Shown piece by piece: positions 45,495 to 54,273 of a DNA stretch of 64,000 nucleotides (position 1 is the stretch's first letter; each line of letters begins with the position of its first letter). Under the pieces are notes generated by a model. The model was not told where the DNA came from. It did no database searches and saw only the letters and a list, made by a program, of their open reading frames with translations. The stretch is from Streptomyces sp. V4I8. GTDB lineage: Bacteria > Actinomycetota > Actinomycetes > Streptomycetales > Streptomycetaceae. The translations under genes were made by a program, and so were the position numbers. The stretch covers positions 62,001 through 126,000 of the forward strand of contig NZ_JBGCCN010000004.1 of NCBI RefSeq assembly GCF_041261225.1, read 5' to 3'.

Positions 45495-47132
45495 TCAGGG
45501 GATCGCGCCGTCGCTCATCCACCAGGCCGCCGTGGAGCCGGGCAGCACCCCGGCCGGGCAGGGGCCGCTCGACAGCAGCGGGGTGCCGGAGACCGGCGCC
45601 GGCGTGGGTGCCGTGCCGAAGTTGACGGCGCAGACGAGGCCGTCGCCGCGGACGAAGGCCAGGACGCCGGGCGGGGTGTCCAGCCAGCGCAGGGTGCCCT
45701 CGCCCAACTGGGGCAGTGCGTCGCGCAGTTGGAGGCCGTCGCGGTACAGGTGCCAGAAGGAGCGGGTGTCGGCGAGGGCGCGGTCGGTGGCGTACTCGGC
45801 GAAGTACTCCGGCTGCGGCAGCCAGGGCTTGGCGCTCTCGGCGCCGGAGGTGAAGCCGAAGGGCGAGGCCTGTCCCGACCACGGCAGCGGCACCCGGCAG
45901 CCGTCGCGGATGCGGGCCCGGCTGCCGGTGCGGTGGAAGATCGGGTCGGTGAGCACGTCGTCGGGCAGGTCGACGACCTCGGGCAGGCCGAGCTCCTCGC
46001 CCTGGTAGATGTACGCGGCGCCGGGCAGCGCCAGCATCAGCAGCGCGGCCGCGCGGGCGCGGGCGGCGCCGAGGCCGCTGCCTTCGGTGGCGGGTTCGCC
46101 GTAGCGGGTGACGGTGCGGACCTGGTCGTGGTTGTTGAGGACCCAGGTGACCGTCGAGCCCGTGCCGGCGATGTCCTGCATCGCCTCGGAGATCACCTTG
46201 CGGAACGCATCCGCATCCCAGGGGGCACTGAGCAGATCGAAGAAGAACGCCTGGTGCAGCTCGTCGTGGCGAACGTACAGAGCGTGCTCACGCGCGGTCG
46301 GCACGGACACCTCGCCGACTAACAGGCGCTCACGGCCGTCGCGGACCTTGTACTCCTCGCACACCGAACGCCATTGGCGCCACACCTGGTGCACCTCGGG
46401 CTGGTTCCAGGCGAGCGGGTTGACCGAGTCGCGGGTGCGGGCGTCGGCCTCGGGGTCGTCCGAGTCGGGCAGTTCGGGGTGCTTGTAGAGGCCGGCGGCC
46501 ACGTCGATGCGGAAGCCGTCGATGCCGCGGTCCAGCCAGAAGCGCAGGATGCGGTCGAACTCGGCGCCGATCTCGGGGTTGCGCCAGTTCCAGTCGGGCT
46601 GCTCGGGCGCGAACATGTGCAGGTACCACTGACCGGGCCGCCCGTCCGCCTCGGTCACCCGGCTCCAGGCCGGGCCGCCGAACATGGAGTGCCAGTTGTT
46701 GGGCGGCTCGGACCCGTCGGGGCCGCGGCCATCGGCGAAGTGGAAGCGGGCGCGGGCCGCGCTGCCGGGCTCGGCGGCCAGCGCCTCCTCGAACCACGGG
46801 TGCTCGCTGGAGCAGTGGTTCGGGACGATGTCGAGCAGCACCTTAACGCCGAGCCGCCGGGCCACCGCGACCAGCAGGTCGAACTCGGCGAGATCACCGA
46901 AGAGCGGGTCGACATCGCAGTAGTCGGCGACGTCGTAACCGTGGTCGTGCTGCGGCGAGGGATAAAAGGGGCTCAGCCAGATCCCGTCCACCCCGAGCTT
47001 CTTCAGATACGGCAGCCCGGCCCGGACGCCGGCGAGATCGCCGACACCGTCACCGGTGCTGTCGAGGAAGCTGCGGACGTAGACCTGGTAGATCACCGCC
47101 TCGCGCCACCAGCGATGCGTGTTGAGCGTCAC
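45495..47132 (-). CDS. GH13 alpha-glucosidase/oligo-1,6-glucosidase-like enzyme
   Basis: 545 residues, no signal peptide, so cytoplasmic. ATG at 47132. Conserved GH13 regions: Asp-Ile-Val-Pro-Asn-His near residue 100, the nucleophile Asp in Gly-Phe-Arg-Ile-Asp-Val-Ala near 204, the acid/base Glu in Leu-Val-Gly-Glu-Val near 272 and the transition-state Asp in Asn-Asn-His-Asp near 333. The family hydrolyses alpha-glucosidic bonds of imported oligosaccharides. The gene is first in the operon with the binding protein and two permeases, so it probably processes the sugar they import. Confidence 0.93.
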   Translation of the reverse strand: MTLNTHRWWREAVIYQVYVRSFLDSTGDGVGDLAGVRAGLPYLKKLGVDGIWLSPFYPSPQHDHGYDVADYCDVDPLFGDLAEFDLLVAVARRLGVKVLLDIVPNHCSSEHPWFEEALAAEPGSAARARFHFADGRGPDGSEPPNNWHSMFGGPAWSRVTEADGRPGQWYLHMFAPEQPDWNWRNPEIGAEFDRILRFWLDRGIDGFRIDVAAGLYKHPELPDSDDPEADARTRDSVNPLAWNQPEVHQVWRQWRSVCEEYKVRDGRERLLVGEVSVPTAREHALYVRHDELHQAFFFDLLSAPWDADAFRKVISEAMQDIAGTGSTVTWVLNNHDQVRTVTRYGEPATEGSGLGAARARAAALLMLALPGAAYIYQGEELGLPEVVDLPDDVLTDPIFHRTGSRARIRDGCRVPLPWSGQASPFGFTSGAESAKPWLPQPEYFAEYATDRALADTRSFWHLYRDGLQLRDALPQLGEGTLRWLDTPPGVLAFVRGDGLVCAVNFGTAPTPAPVSGTPLLSSGPCPAGVLPGSTAAWWMSDGAIP

Positions 47133-47230
47133 CAGTTGACCTGTCTGTTCGTACGTAGGGTCGTTTTATATCAATGTTAGATATGGGTTTCAGGTTAACG
47201 TCAACGAGATGCCAGATTTCTCACTGGGTG
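47133..47230 (-). promoter_or_regulatory. Promoter and operator-like palindromes before the sugar operon
   Basis: Upstream of the GH13 start the DNA is AT-rich and contains two symmetric elements: ATATC-x7-GATAT near 47177-47193 and the palindrome-like GTTAACGTCAAC near 47193-47204. Streptomyces sugar operons of this type are usually repressed by a LacI-family protein. No such regulator is in the window. Confidence 0.45.
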
Positions 47231-47506
47231 ACGTGGCGCTTTGTTCTGATTCCCCGGCAGAAGAAGCCGAGGCGCTTAGGGCAGCTTGGCCTAACAGACA
47301 CTTTTAATCAGAACGCGTCTGCTTGAACTGCGGCGCAGCCGCAAGTACAGAGCCCTGCCACGCCGGGGCGCGGCAAAGTGGACGTCAGACCAATAGGACG
47401 CCCTTGAGGAAAGTTTCGGCCCGAGCACATACGTGGGCCCTAGGCAACGACACAGCAGTCTGAGCTCCAGCCGGATCGGCAGAGCCGAACAGAAAGCCCT
47501 CCCCCG
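47231..47506. other. Intergenic region, nothing recognised
   Basis: No supported gene or strong secondary structure was found between the sugar operon promoter and the stop of the next minus-strand gene. Confidence 0.3.
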
Positions 47507-47890
47507 TCAGGTCGCAGCGGACGCTATGGGCTTGTGTCCACTCTGCGACCGAGGCGTCTTGGTCCCCGGCTTCTTCGGCTGGATGGTCCGCGGGTCCACA
47601 GCTTCTCCTGGGGCGCCCTGACGGTACAGACCATGCGGGTAACTGTCTCGATCGTGCGGGAGCAGGAAGAAGACGCGGCGCTTGTACAAACCGCTGTCAG
47701 GGTCGGGTTCGGCTTCCTCGTCGAGGAGGGCGTAGCCGACCATCCGCCCGTCGCGCGCGTAACGCGGCTTGCTGGTACGACGTGGGGTCTTGTCGAGAGC
47801 CTGACGGACGTAGTCCAGCTCGTTGGTGTCCTCCAGCCAAACCACGTCCACTTCGTGGATGAGATCGCTCTCGTTCAACAGCGAGCTCAT
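47507..47890 (-). CDS. Hypothetical plasmid-type protein, 127 residues
   Basis: ATG at 47890 is preceded by GGAGAGG at 9 nt. The N-terminal half is acidic (Val-Asp-Val-Val-Trp-Leu-Glu-Asp), and a central Arg-Arg-Val-Phe-Phe-Leu-Leu-Pro strand and a Lys/Pro-rich tail follow. I do not recognise it. It lies 206 nt downstream of the helicase gene on the same strand and may be part of the replication module. Confidence 0.6.
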   Translation of the reverse strand: MSSLLNESDLIHEVDVVWLEDTNELDYVRQALDKTPRRTSKPRYARDGRMVGYALLDEEAEPDPDSGLYKRRVFFLLPHDRDSYPHGLYRQGAPGEAVDPRTIQPKKPGTKTPRSQSGHKPIASAAT

Positions 47891-48096
47891 GGCTGAAGCC
47901 TCTCCTTCGTCGGCCGACGGCCGTGCTGTGCCTGGCAAGGACGCGGGTGCGAGGTACCGCATCCCGAGAGCCGGCTCATGTGTGACGGCGATGTCGGGGC
48001 CGCCATGGTTGGGGGCCTACTGTTCATCCTAAGGGTGCCTCGGGCGGAGGTGTAGGGCGCGTGACACAGTGTCCCGGCGTACTGGGCAGTATGTAG

Positions 48097-49638
48097 TCAT
48101 TCGTTGGTGACGAGCGCGATGTTCGGGTAGTACTTGCGCCCGTTGGACTTGATCATGTCAGTGGGAGACGCGAGGCCGACCTCCTGCCGGACTCGCGTGG
48201 CAAAGGCGCGGGGGGTGGCAGGCCGGATGCCCTCACCCGCGCTGCACCAGGAGCTGTAAGCCGAGTACAGAAGGCCCTGCTCAACACGGAGATCGGGGTG
48301 AGCCTCGGAGTCCCGTGTGCAGCATTCGGCAAGGAAACGGCCAATGTGGTCTTCGGTATTGGCATAGGCCGTGGTGGCGATACGGACGCGGTCTGGTCCC
48401 TCAAGAGGGTCACGAGTGGTGAGGTAGCGGCGGGCACCCTCCAGGAGCCATTGCAGGATGCCCGGCCCTTCGTCCCGGACCAGTTCAAAGGCAAGGTTAT
48501 CGATTTTGCGCCCATCCGGGACAACGCGCTCGAAGGGGAGCAAACGGATGCGGCGCCAGAAGGCGAAGCCGCCAGTGGATACCTCCGGCCTATGGTTGCC
48601 CAGCAGCCACAGATGATGTGTGGGGGTGAAGGAGAAATAGTCCTGCCGCATTCGCCGGGCCTTGATCTTGTCTCCGCCGGTCAGGAGACGGACACGTGCC
48701 TCATCGAATTTGTCATTGGGTTTGAGCTCACTGCACACGATCAGCCGCCGCCCATGCAGTTCGGTGAGCTCGGTGGAGTGTTCTGAGAAGGCGCCGCGAT
48801 CCATGAGGAAGCCGGGCGGGGCGGCGTCCGCATAGTCACCAAGAATCTGGATCATCGTGTCGAGCAAGACAGACTTGCCGTTCTTGCCCTGGCCGTGAAG
48901 GAAAGGCAGAACCTGCGCTCCGACATCACCTGTGATGGAGTAGCCGAGGAGAAGATGCAGGAAGTCGACCATCTCCTGGCCCTCCGCATCGTCGCCGAAC
49001 GTATCGGCCAGGAAGCGGTGCCAACGAGGCGTCTCCATCTTCTGGGGCGCGACGCTCGTCGCGCGGGAGTGGAAGTCCCGGCTGGGGTCAGGTTTACGCA
49101 GCTGCCCGGTGTGCAGGTCGACGACGCCTGCAGGAGTGCAGAGGGCATACGGATCGCCATCGAGAACGTCGGGGTCCACGGAAAGGTCGGGTGAAGCCTT
49201 CGCCTGGGTGAGGAGCGCCTTCATGCCAGTTGTGGACAACGTGCGCTTCTTGTGCTGCAGCAATTCCCGATCGCTGTACAGTCCCCGAGGGTCGCTGTCC
49301 CCCATGTCTTCAGCCATCTCCCCCGCTGCCCACAGAGCAGCCTTCTCACCCCCCGAACGCTTCCATCGGTAGCCGTCCCACGCGAACCACCCGAGGCCTT
49401 CGACATGGCGGAATCGGTCTCGGTACAGCTGGACGAACAACTTCGCATTGCCACGGTCGGTAAGAGATGGCGGCAGCAGCCCAACTGGCTGCTGGCGAAC
49501 AGGGGACGCCGCCGGCATGAGCGGTGAGGACTGCGCGGGCAGCGGCAAGGAAGGCGGAGGTTCGACAGTCTCGAGGTCGAACATCTGTTGAGCGGCGGCA
49601 TGGGCGTCGAAGCGCGGTGTGCTCTCGGCGCTGCTCAT
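48097..49638 (-). CDS. SF3/D5-type replicative helicase (phage/plasmid primase family)
   Basis: 513 residues. ATG at 49638 overlaps the PrimPol stop as ATGA. The N-terminal part resembles the D5 N-terminal domain of P4-type primase-helicases. The ATPase has Walker A Gly-Gln-Gly-Lys-Asn-Gly-Lys-Ser near residue 248, Asp-Arg-Gly-Ala-Phe-Ser-Glu-His and Ser-Glu-Leu-Lys-Pro-Asn near 300 (Walker B-like), and Leu-Leu-Gly-Asn-His-Arg-Pro (sensor) near 350. It would unwind DNA at a plasmid or integrative-element origin. The PrimPol partner is encoded directly upstream. Confidence 0.9.
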   Translation of the reverse strand: MSSAESTPRFDAHAAAQQMFDLETVEPPPSLPLPAQSSPLMPAASPVRQQPVGLLPPSLTDRGNAKLFVQLYRDRFRHVEGLGWFAWDGYRWKRSGGEKAALWAAGEMAEDMGDSDPRGLYSDRELLQHKKRTLSTTGMKALLTQAKASPDLSVDPDVLDGDPYALCTPAGVVDLHTGQLRKPDPSRDFHSRATSVAPQKMETPRWHRFLADTFGDDAEGQEMVDFLHLLLGYSITGDVGAQVLPFLHGQGKNGKSVLLDTMIQILGDYADAAPPGFLMDRGAFSEHSTELTELHGRRLIVCSELKPNDKFDEARVRLLTGGDKIKARRMRQDYFSFTPTHHLWLLGNHRPEVSTGGFAFWRRIRLLPFERVVPDGRKIDNLAFELVRDEGPGILQWLLEGARRYLTTRDPLEGPDRVRIATTAYANTEDHIGRFLAECCTRDSEAHPDLRVEQGLLYSAYSSWCSAGEGIRPATPRAFATRVRQEVGLASPTDMIKSNGRKYYPNIALVTNE

Positions 49639-50696
49639 GAATGTCCTTCAAGGTGGAACGGATGGGCTGCCCCGGCGGCAAGACCGTCGTTGACAATCTT
49701 TTCATTACGGGTTGTCTGCCAAGGACGGGCCTGGTGGGCGGACTCCAGCAAGAGGTCACGGACAGCGGCCTCTTCAAGATGACCGGCTGCTACCAAACCT
49801 CCGGCGGTGTAGGCGGCCCGGTTGAGTTTCTCGGTGAAACCAGCTCCTTCGGGTGTGGTCGCACACTGTGCGACCACAGCGATCAACGGGTCAAGGACAC
49901 GGTGTGCAGCCGAAGTCTTCCGACGAGGCCTGGGGACAGGCGCCTTGGCAACACTCGGCTTTGGCGTCGCAGGGGCGATGACGTGGCCGGTACGGATGAG
50001 TTCCGCCCACAGCCAGTCCGGCAGAGGGGCCGGCACACGCGTTGACCCCTCCGCAGTGTAAGTACCGGCAGTTGTGGACGTAGTGGGGGCCACGATGTAG
50101 CCCCCCTCCGCCCGGACGTCGACCTGCCAGGCCAAGGCGACCTTGGGGCTCGATCCGTTTGAGCAACGGAAACGGATGTCTGTATCGGGGTTGCGGTACC
50201 AGATGTGCAGGCCCCCCGAGGGCGTGCGGACACGCAGAGTGTTGTCATCCTCCACAGGATTCGGCTGTCGCCGGAGTGCCGCCAGGAGAGCGAGAGTGTC
50301 AAAACCTGAGGCGAGGCCGTCGAGGTTCACCTCGGCGTGGATAGGAATACCTGGCAGCAGCCGGCTGCGGGCAGGGACCTGAGCTGTGTGCGCGTCGACA
50401 TCGATGACGACCAAGTTAGCCGGACCGCAGGCAATGCCCACACCTGACGTGGGGCTGTCGGACCACCAGGCGTCGATGTATCGCTGGTTGGTCGTGGCGG
50501 CGTGAAAGCCATGGCAGGGACGTCCTGCTGGGATACAGGGGCACGTCTTGGGGTCATGACGCTGGGCCCTGCACGTCGGGCAGTTGGACACGGGCGTCTT
50601 CCTGCCAGGGGCCAGAGGATGGACAGGCCAGCCCTGCCCTGCGCACCAGCGGGCCACGGCGTACGACGTCGTCAGCCTTGCTGAGGCAGCAGGCAT
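49635..50696 (-). CDS. Bifunctional primase-polymerase (PrimPol)
   Basis: 353 residues. ATG at 50696 follows GGTGAG by 6 nt. The N-terminal PrimPol domain has the catalytic Asp pair in Val-Val-Ile-Asp-Val-Asp-Ala-His near residue 102 and Ser-Gly-Gly-Leu-His near 168. Before the catalytic core is a Cys cluster (Cys-Pro-Thr-Cys ... Cys-Pro-Cys) that could bind zinc. PrimPol proteins start and extend DNA during replication of plasmids and actinomycete integrative elements. Its 3' end is fused by a 4-nt overlap to the helicase gene, so the two are made together. Confidence 0.88.
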   Translation of the reverse strand: MPAASARLTTSYAVARWCAGQGWPVHPLAPGRKTPVSNCPTCRAQRHDPKTCPCIPAGRPCHGFHAATTNQRYIDAWWSDSPTSGVGIACGPANLVVIDVDAHTAQVPARSRLLPGIPIHAEVNLDGLASGFDTLALLAALRRQPNPVEDDNTLRVRTPSGGLHIWYRNPDTDIRFRCSNGSSPKVALAWQVDVRAEGGYIVAPTTSTTAGTYTAEGSTRVPAPLPDWLWAELIRTGHVIAPATPKPSVAKAPVPRPRRKTSAAHRVLDPLIAVVAQCATTPEGAGFTEKLNRAAYTAGGLVAAGHLEEAAVRDLLLESAHQARPWQTTRNEKIVNDGLAAGAAHPFHLEGHS

Positions 50697-50807
50697 ACGA
50701 ATCTCACCGGGGCGAGGCACGCGGTCGTCCTTGTCTGGTCTCGGTGTTGGGTCCCTGGCAGCTGTTCCCGGTGGAGGCAACAGGCTGTAGGCCGCATGAT
50801 GCCAGCT

Positions 50808-51370
50808 CAGGGACTGAAGGGACTGTGTTTCGGGAAGAGTGTAGAACCACCTTGCGCAGAAGTCTGTTTCGGCGCCACCGCGTGTCCGTTCTATCAGTTC
50901 CCTCGGTCCCTTGGGTCCCTTCGGACCCTGTACAAGCAGGGAGATTCGCTCAATAAGAGCTCTATTTACCGATATGTGAGCGACCGAAGTGACTCGACCT
51001 CCGGCTCCAGCGCAGGGGGCGAACCCTCGTGCGGGGGCGGGGTGGGGCAGCCACCGGGAGGGACCGAAGGCAGGTACTCACGAACATGGCCCACAAGCTT
51101 CGGTCCCTGAGCATTTTCGCAGGTGAGAGCCGCTCTTACCCCCCTACCAGGGACTGTAGGGACTCAAAGCTCTAATTATGTGCTGCTCAGAGATACTTAA
51201 GACACGTGCGCCCGCGCGTACATCTACCTCACGTAGCTACGTCATAATTAGGAAGTTGGGTCCCTACAGTCCCTGTACAAAGGGTCTTCCGCGCTTGCAA
51301 AATGGCTTCGTGCCTGGTCAGAGCAGGGATCGACTGGTAAGGGAATACAGGGACTCATGCTCTGCGAAGG
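50808..51370. repeat. Iteron-like, inverted-repeat-rich region (candidate replication origin)
   Basis: The region upstream of primPol holds many copies of a GGGACTGTAGGGAC-like motif in both orientations: 50808-50823, degenerate copies at about 50900-50945, an inverted GGACCGAAG pair near 51060-51108, and the most regular block at 51148-51275. That block is a nested, perfectly centred inverted repeat: CAGGGACTGTAGGGAC (51148-51163), CTAATTATG (51172-51180), a 62-nt centre, then CATAATTAG (51243-51251) and the reverse of the first arm (51260-51275). The palindrome ACGTAGCTACGT is at 51231-51242. A further copy is near 51345. The layout suits an origin or a repressor-binding region. Confidence 0.65.
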
Positions 51371-51390
51371 GCCCAGACTGAGTCCCCCGG

Positions 51391-51579
51391 TCACTCCTGC
51401 CCCAGCAGGTTCTTGACCGGGAGGACAACGCTCCCTGCAGGACGGGTGGCTAGCTGGGCTTTGCCTCGCTGCCCGCTCGTACAGCTGACGGTGTCATTGC
51501 TGGCCCGTACATGGATGCCCCCAGTCGCACGCACTTCTGGAACGTGGAACTCCTGCCGTCCCCGAAACCATGCAGCCAT
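51391..51579 (-). CDS. Small hypothetical protein, 62 residues
   Basis: The frame reads like a real protein (Trp-Phe-Arg-Gly-Arg-Gln-Glu-Phe-His-Val-Pro-Glu-Val and a Val-Leu-Pro-Val-Lys-Asn-Leu-Leu-Gly end), but I do not recognise it. ATG at 51579 lacks a clear ribosome site; a TTG at 51624 is an alternative start. It lies just beyond the origin-like repeats, so it may belong to the replication module. Confidence 0.45.
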   Translation of the reverse strand: MAAWFRGRQEFHVPEVRATGGIHVRASNDTVSCTSGQRGKAQLATRPAGSVVLPVKNLLGQE

Positions 51580-51839
51580 GCGAGAACAACCCGAAGCCCC
51601 TGCCTCATGAGTGTGGCGTCTCAAGCTGGTCGGGGGAATGCCCTCGCCCCCGGACTACTCTCCGAAGGGGCCTGTCGGCGTAACCCGCTGCCTCACGGTT
51701 TCGTTGAAACTAGTTTCACCATCTGTAACTCAAGACGTTGGTCTGCGACAGTCGGGCAGGTCGCTGATGGGCCGCCGAGCCTGGTCTCCCTCTTCCTTCA
51801 CCCAAGGGGACTCTGCCTTCGGCTGATTTTCTGACCTAG

Positions 51840-52339
51840 TGGTCAAGGCAGCTAGGCGGCGCAAGCCATGTCGTTCACTGCTCGCCTGCAGGACGTGCTA
51901 CGTCTGCTTCAGAAGCCGCCGCCGAACCAGAGCTTCGCGGCGGAAGCCCGTGCTATCAGCACAAGTTCAGGGTCGTGACATGCCTGACGATGACCAGACT
52001 GACAGCGCTTGCTTTATTCATGGCCGCTGAGCAGAGCTATTTTTGATCTGCCCTCTCTGATGAAAGAAGTGCAAGTAAGCTCGTGGTCAGTCATAGCTGC
52101 TCATCTGTGTGGGCGCAGATGGCGGTCCGTCGAGTGGTGCAGCCGGCAAGGGCTGCGGAACGCAGCGAGGCCGAAGCGACCGCGCATCGGGGCCTCGCTG
52201 CGGGAACACTTGGATGAGCGCACAATCTGGCCTAACGGACATCGTGAGAGGCTGCTGAGGATGCAGGCCGACGATCTGGACAAGGTCCCCATGATATGGA
52301 CCGGATCGTTCTTGCTCTTGCTGCTGGTCCAAGTCCTGG
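51840..52339. other. Intergenic/degenerate region
   Basis: Short frames on both strands look random. The stretch leads into the decayed IS256-type transposase and may be part of that old element. A palindrome GAAACTAGTTTC occurs just upstream, near 51706. Confidence 0.3.
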
Positions 52340-52585
52340 GTGGGGACAGCAGCGTCTCCAGGTTGGCGTCTTCAGGATCTGCGAGAACTCAACGAAGAAC
52401 TGACCGCGTTCAAGAGCGGCCACTGGATGGCACCGTGAATCTCCCTACGTCTTCCTGGAGGCGACCTACTGCAATGTCCGTGCGTATCACCGGACGAAGT
52501 TCCCGAAGCTACTGAGTCCCCTACCGGCACGGAGAGTGGGGAACGTCGAGTTGGTGATCTCCCACAGTCGGCAACAGGCAGGTGG

Positions 52586-53865
52586 GGGACTGCTGCGTGA
52601 TCAGGTGACAGCGGGGTTATGCAGCCAGGGCTGCGGGTGGGGTCATGATGGTCTCGTACTCGACGGGGGTCAATCGGGAGGGGCGTCTCTGGCGTCGGCG
52701 TCGGTGGTAGGTGCGTTCAATCCAGGTGACGATCGCGATCCGCAAGTCCTGCCGGGTGGCCCAGACTTGGCGGTCGAGGACGTTCTTCTGCAGCAGTGCA
52801 AAGAAGCTCTCCATGGCCGCGTTGTCGCCGGCCGCCCCGACCCTGCCCATCGAGCCGACCAAGTCGTGCCGGACAAGGGCGGACACGAACTTCCGTGACC
52901 GGAACTGAGGGCCGCGATTCGAATGCACAATGCACCCGGCCACCTGGCCACGGCGGGCAACGGCGGATTGCAGAGCGGTGACCGCGAGGCGGGACTGCAT
53001 CCGGTCGTCGATGGAATAGCCCACAATGCGGCCCGAGAACACGTCCTTGACCGCGCACAGGTACAGCTTCCCCTCGCCGGTGGCGTGCTCGGTGATGTCC
53101 GTGAGCCACAGCCGGTTCGGGGCGTCGGCGGTGAAGATGCGCCGCACTCGATCGTCGTGGACCGGCGGCCCGGCCTTGGCGTTCTTGCCGCGACCGCTTC
53201 GCTTTCCAAACGCGCTCCACCAGCCGTTGTCCCGGCAGATCCGCCAGGCGGTCCGCTCGGCCATCACCTCGCCCGCGGCGCGGGCCCCGTCGGCAAGGAA
53301 GCGGTGGCCGAACTCCGGGTCGTCGCGGTGAGCGTCGAACAGTGCATTGGCCCGGTATGCCTTGGCCAGTTCGGCGTCAGTGACCGGGCCGGCCAGCCAC
53401 CGGTAGTAGGGCTGGCGGGCCGGCCCGAGCATCCGGCACGTCACCGCTACCGGCACCCGGTAAGGGGCGTCGGCGGCGGCCGGCTCGCGGACGAGCGGGT
53501 ACATCAATTTTGCCGGCAGGTGCGCCTGCGACAGATACGCCGCAGCCCTCCTGAGCACCTCGTTCTCCTGCTCCAGCAGCCGGATCCGCTTGCGGGCCTC
53601 GCGCAGCTCGGCCGACTCACCCGACGCCGTTGCGGGCCTGGCGCCCTCATCGGTCTCGGCGCGGCGCAGCCACTTCGACAGCGTGATCGGGTGGACCCCG
53701 AAGTCGGCGGCGATCTGTTCCAGCGTGACGCCGGGCTCGCGGTTACGCGCGACCCGCACGACGCCCTCGCGGAACTCCTTCGGATACGGCTTGGGCACTG
53801 CAACATCCTTCCAGGCCGCCTCTCAGCAAGCCAGGTCAGGTGTCACCGAACTCTGCAGCAGTCCC
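52586..53865 (-). mobile_element. Second IS3-family element
   Basis: The 1280-bp element has imperfect inverted ends starting GGGACTGCTGC on both sides (52586-52596, and 53855-53865 in reverse), with a second conserved block GTGACA further in. GTGG is duplicated at 52582-52585 and 53866-53869. It carries a single long transposase frame on the minus strand. It is inserted in the IS256 remnant. Confidence 0.85.
52617..53798 (-). CDS. IS3-family transposase (OrfA-OrfB in one frame) with mutated catalytic Asp
   Basis: 393 residues in one continuous frame: an N-terminal helix-turn-helix (Val-Thr-Leu-Glu-Gln-Ile-Ala-Ala-Asp-Phe-Gly-Val-His), a coiled coil (Ile-Arg-Leu-Leu-Glu-Gln-Glu-Asn-Glu-Val-Leu) and the integrase core. 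The first Asp is in Leu-Thr-Asp-Ile-Thr near residue 232 and the Glu is in Ala-Ala-Met-Glu-Ser-Phe-Phe near 332. The second catalytic Asp position reads Val-His-Ser-Asn-Arg-Gly, that is Asn instead of Asp, which should abolish activity. Fusion of OrfA and OrfB in one frame is less common than the two-frame arrangement. Confidence 0.9.
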   Translation of the reverse strand: MPKPYPKEFREGVVRVARNREPGVTLEQIAADFGVHPITLSKWLRRAETDEGARPATASGESAELREARKRIRLLEQENEVLRRAAAYLSQAHLPAKLMYPLVREPAAADAPYRVPVAVTCRMLGPARQPYYRWLAGPVTDAELAKAYRANALFDAHRDDPEFGHRFLADGARAAGEVMAERTAWRICRDNGWWSAFGKRSGRGKNAKAGPPVHDDRVRRIFTADAPNRLWLTDITEHATGEGKLYLCAVKDVFSGRIVGYSIDDRMQSRLAVTALQSAVARRGQVAGCIVHSNRGPQFRSRKFVSALVRHDLVGSMGRVGAAGDNAAMESFFALLQKNVLDRQVWATRQDLRIAIVTWIERTYHRRRRQRRPSRLTPVEYETIMTPPAALAA

Positions 53866-54273
53866 GTGGTTACTGAGCAAGTCCGCGCTCAGCTGGATGT
53901 TGTTGGTCGGCATCCTCGGACAGCACCTTCTTTCGGTTGGGAGCCTGCTGTTAGGGACGACCGGAGCCATCATGGCGTTCGCAGACTCCGTGCCGACGTA
54001 CTGAAGGCAGATCTTGGTCGACGAATCCCCTGGAGCAGCCGAACCGGGAGATCAAAGGGCGGACTGACGTCATCCAGATCTTTTCCAACACACCCCCCGG
54101 CCAGGCTCACCGCCCCAGGCCTGGCCGAGCTCCCCTACGAAGGGCAGGTCTGCGATGGTCGCTACCTCTCCGATGGCTCCATGGCCGAGCTCTTCGCCGA
54201 CCGAACTGACCCGCAACGCCAGCCCCTTGCCCAACCGGAACCAAACGAGCTCGACTGACTACACCACTCGGTG

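Larger units (their letters stand above)
52340..54258 (+). pseudogene. Decayed IS256-family transposase, split by an IS3 element
   Basis: Two separated pieces match IS256-type transposases. Between about 52365 and 52510, reading with frameshifts gives Arg-Glu-Leu-Asn-Glu-Glu-Leu-Thr-Ala-Phe-Lys and then Tyr-Val-Phe-Leu-Glu-Ala-Thr-Tyr-Cys-Asn-Val-Arg, the strand before the first catalytic Asp region. Between about 54030 and 54258, Leu-Glu-Gln-Pro-Asn-Arg-Glu-Ile-Lys-Gly-Arg-Thr-Asp-Val and Arg-Tyr-Leu-Ser-Asp-Gly-Ser-Met match the C-terminus. Several frameshifts and the central loss show it is dead. The IS3 element at 52586-53865 lies between the pieces. Confidence 0.6.

Noticed and set aside
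50808..51370. Origin repeats as a CRISPR or transposon end
   Set aside because: The units are short, occur in both orientations and are unequally spaced, except for the symmetric block. There are no cas genes or transposase there, so an origin or operator region is more likely.
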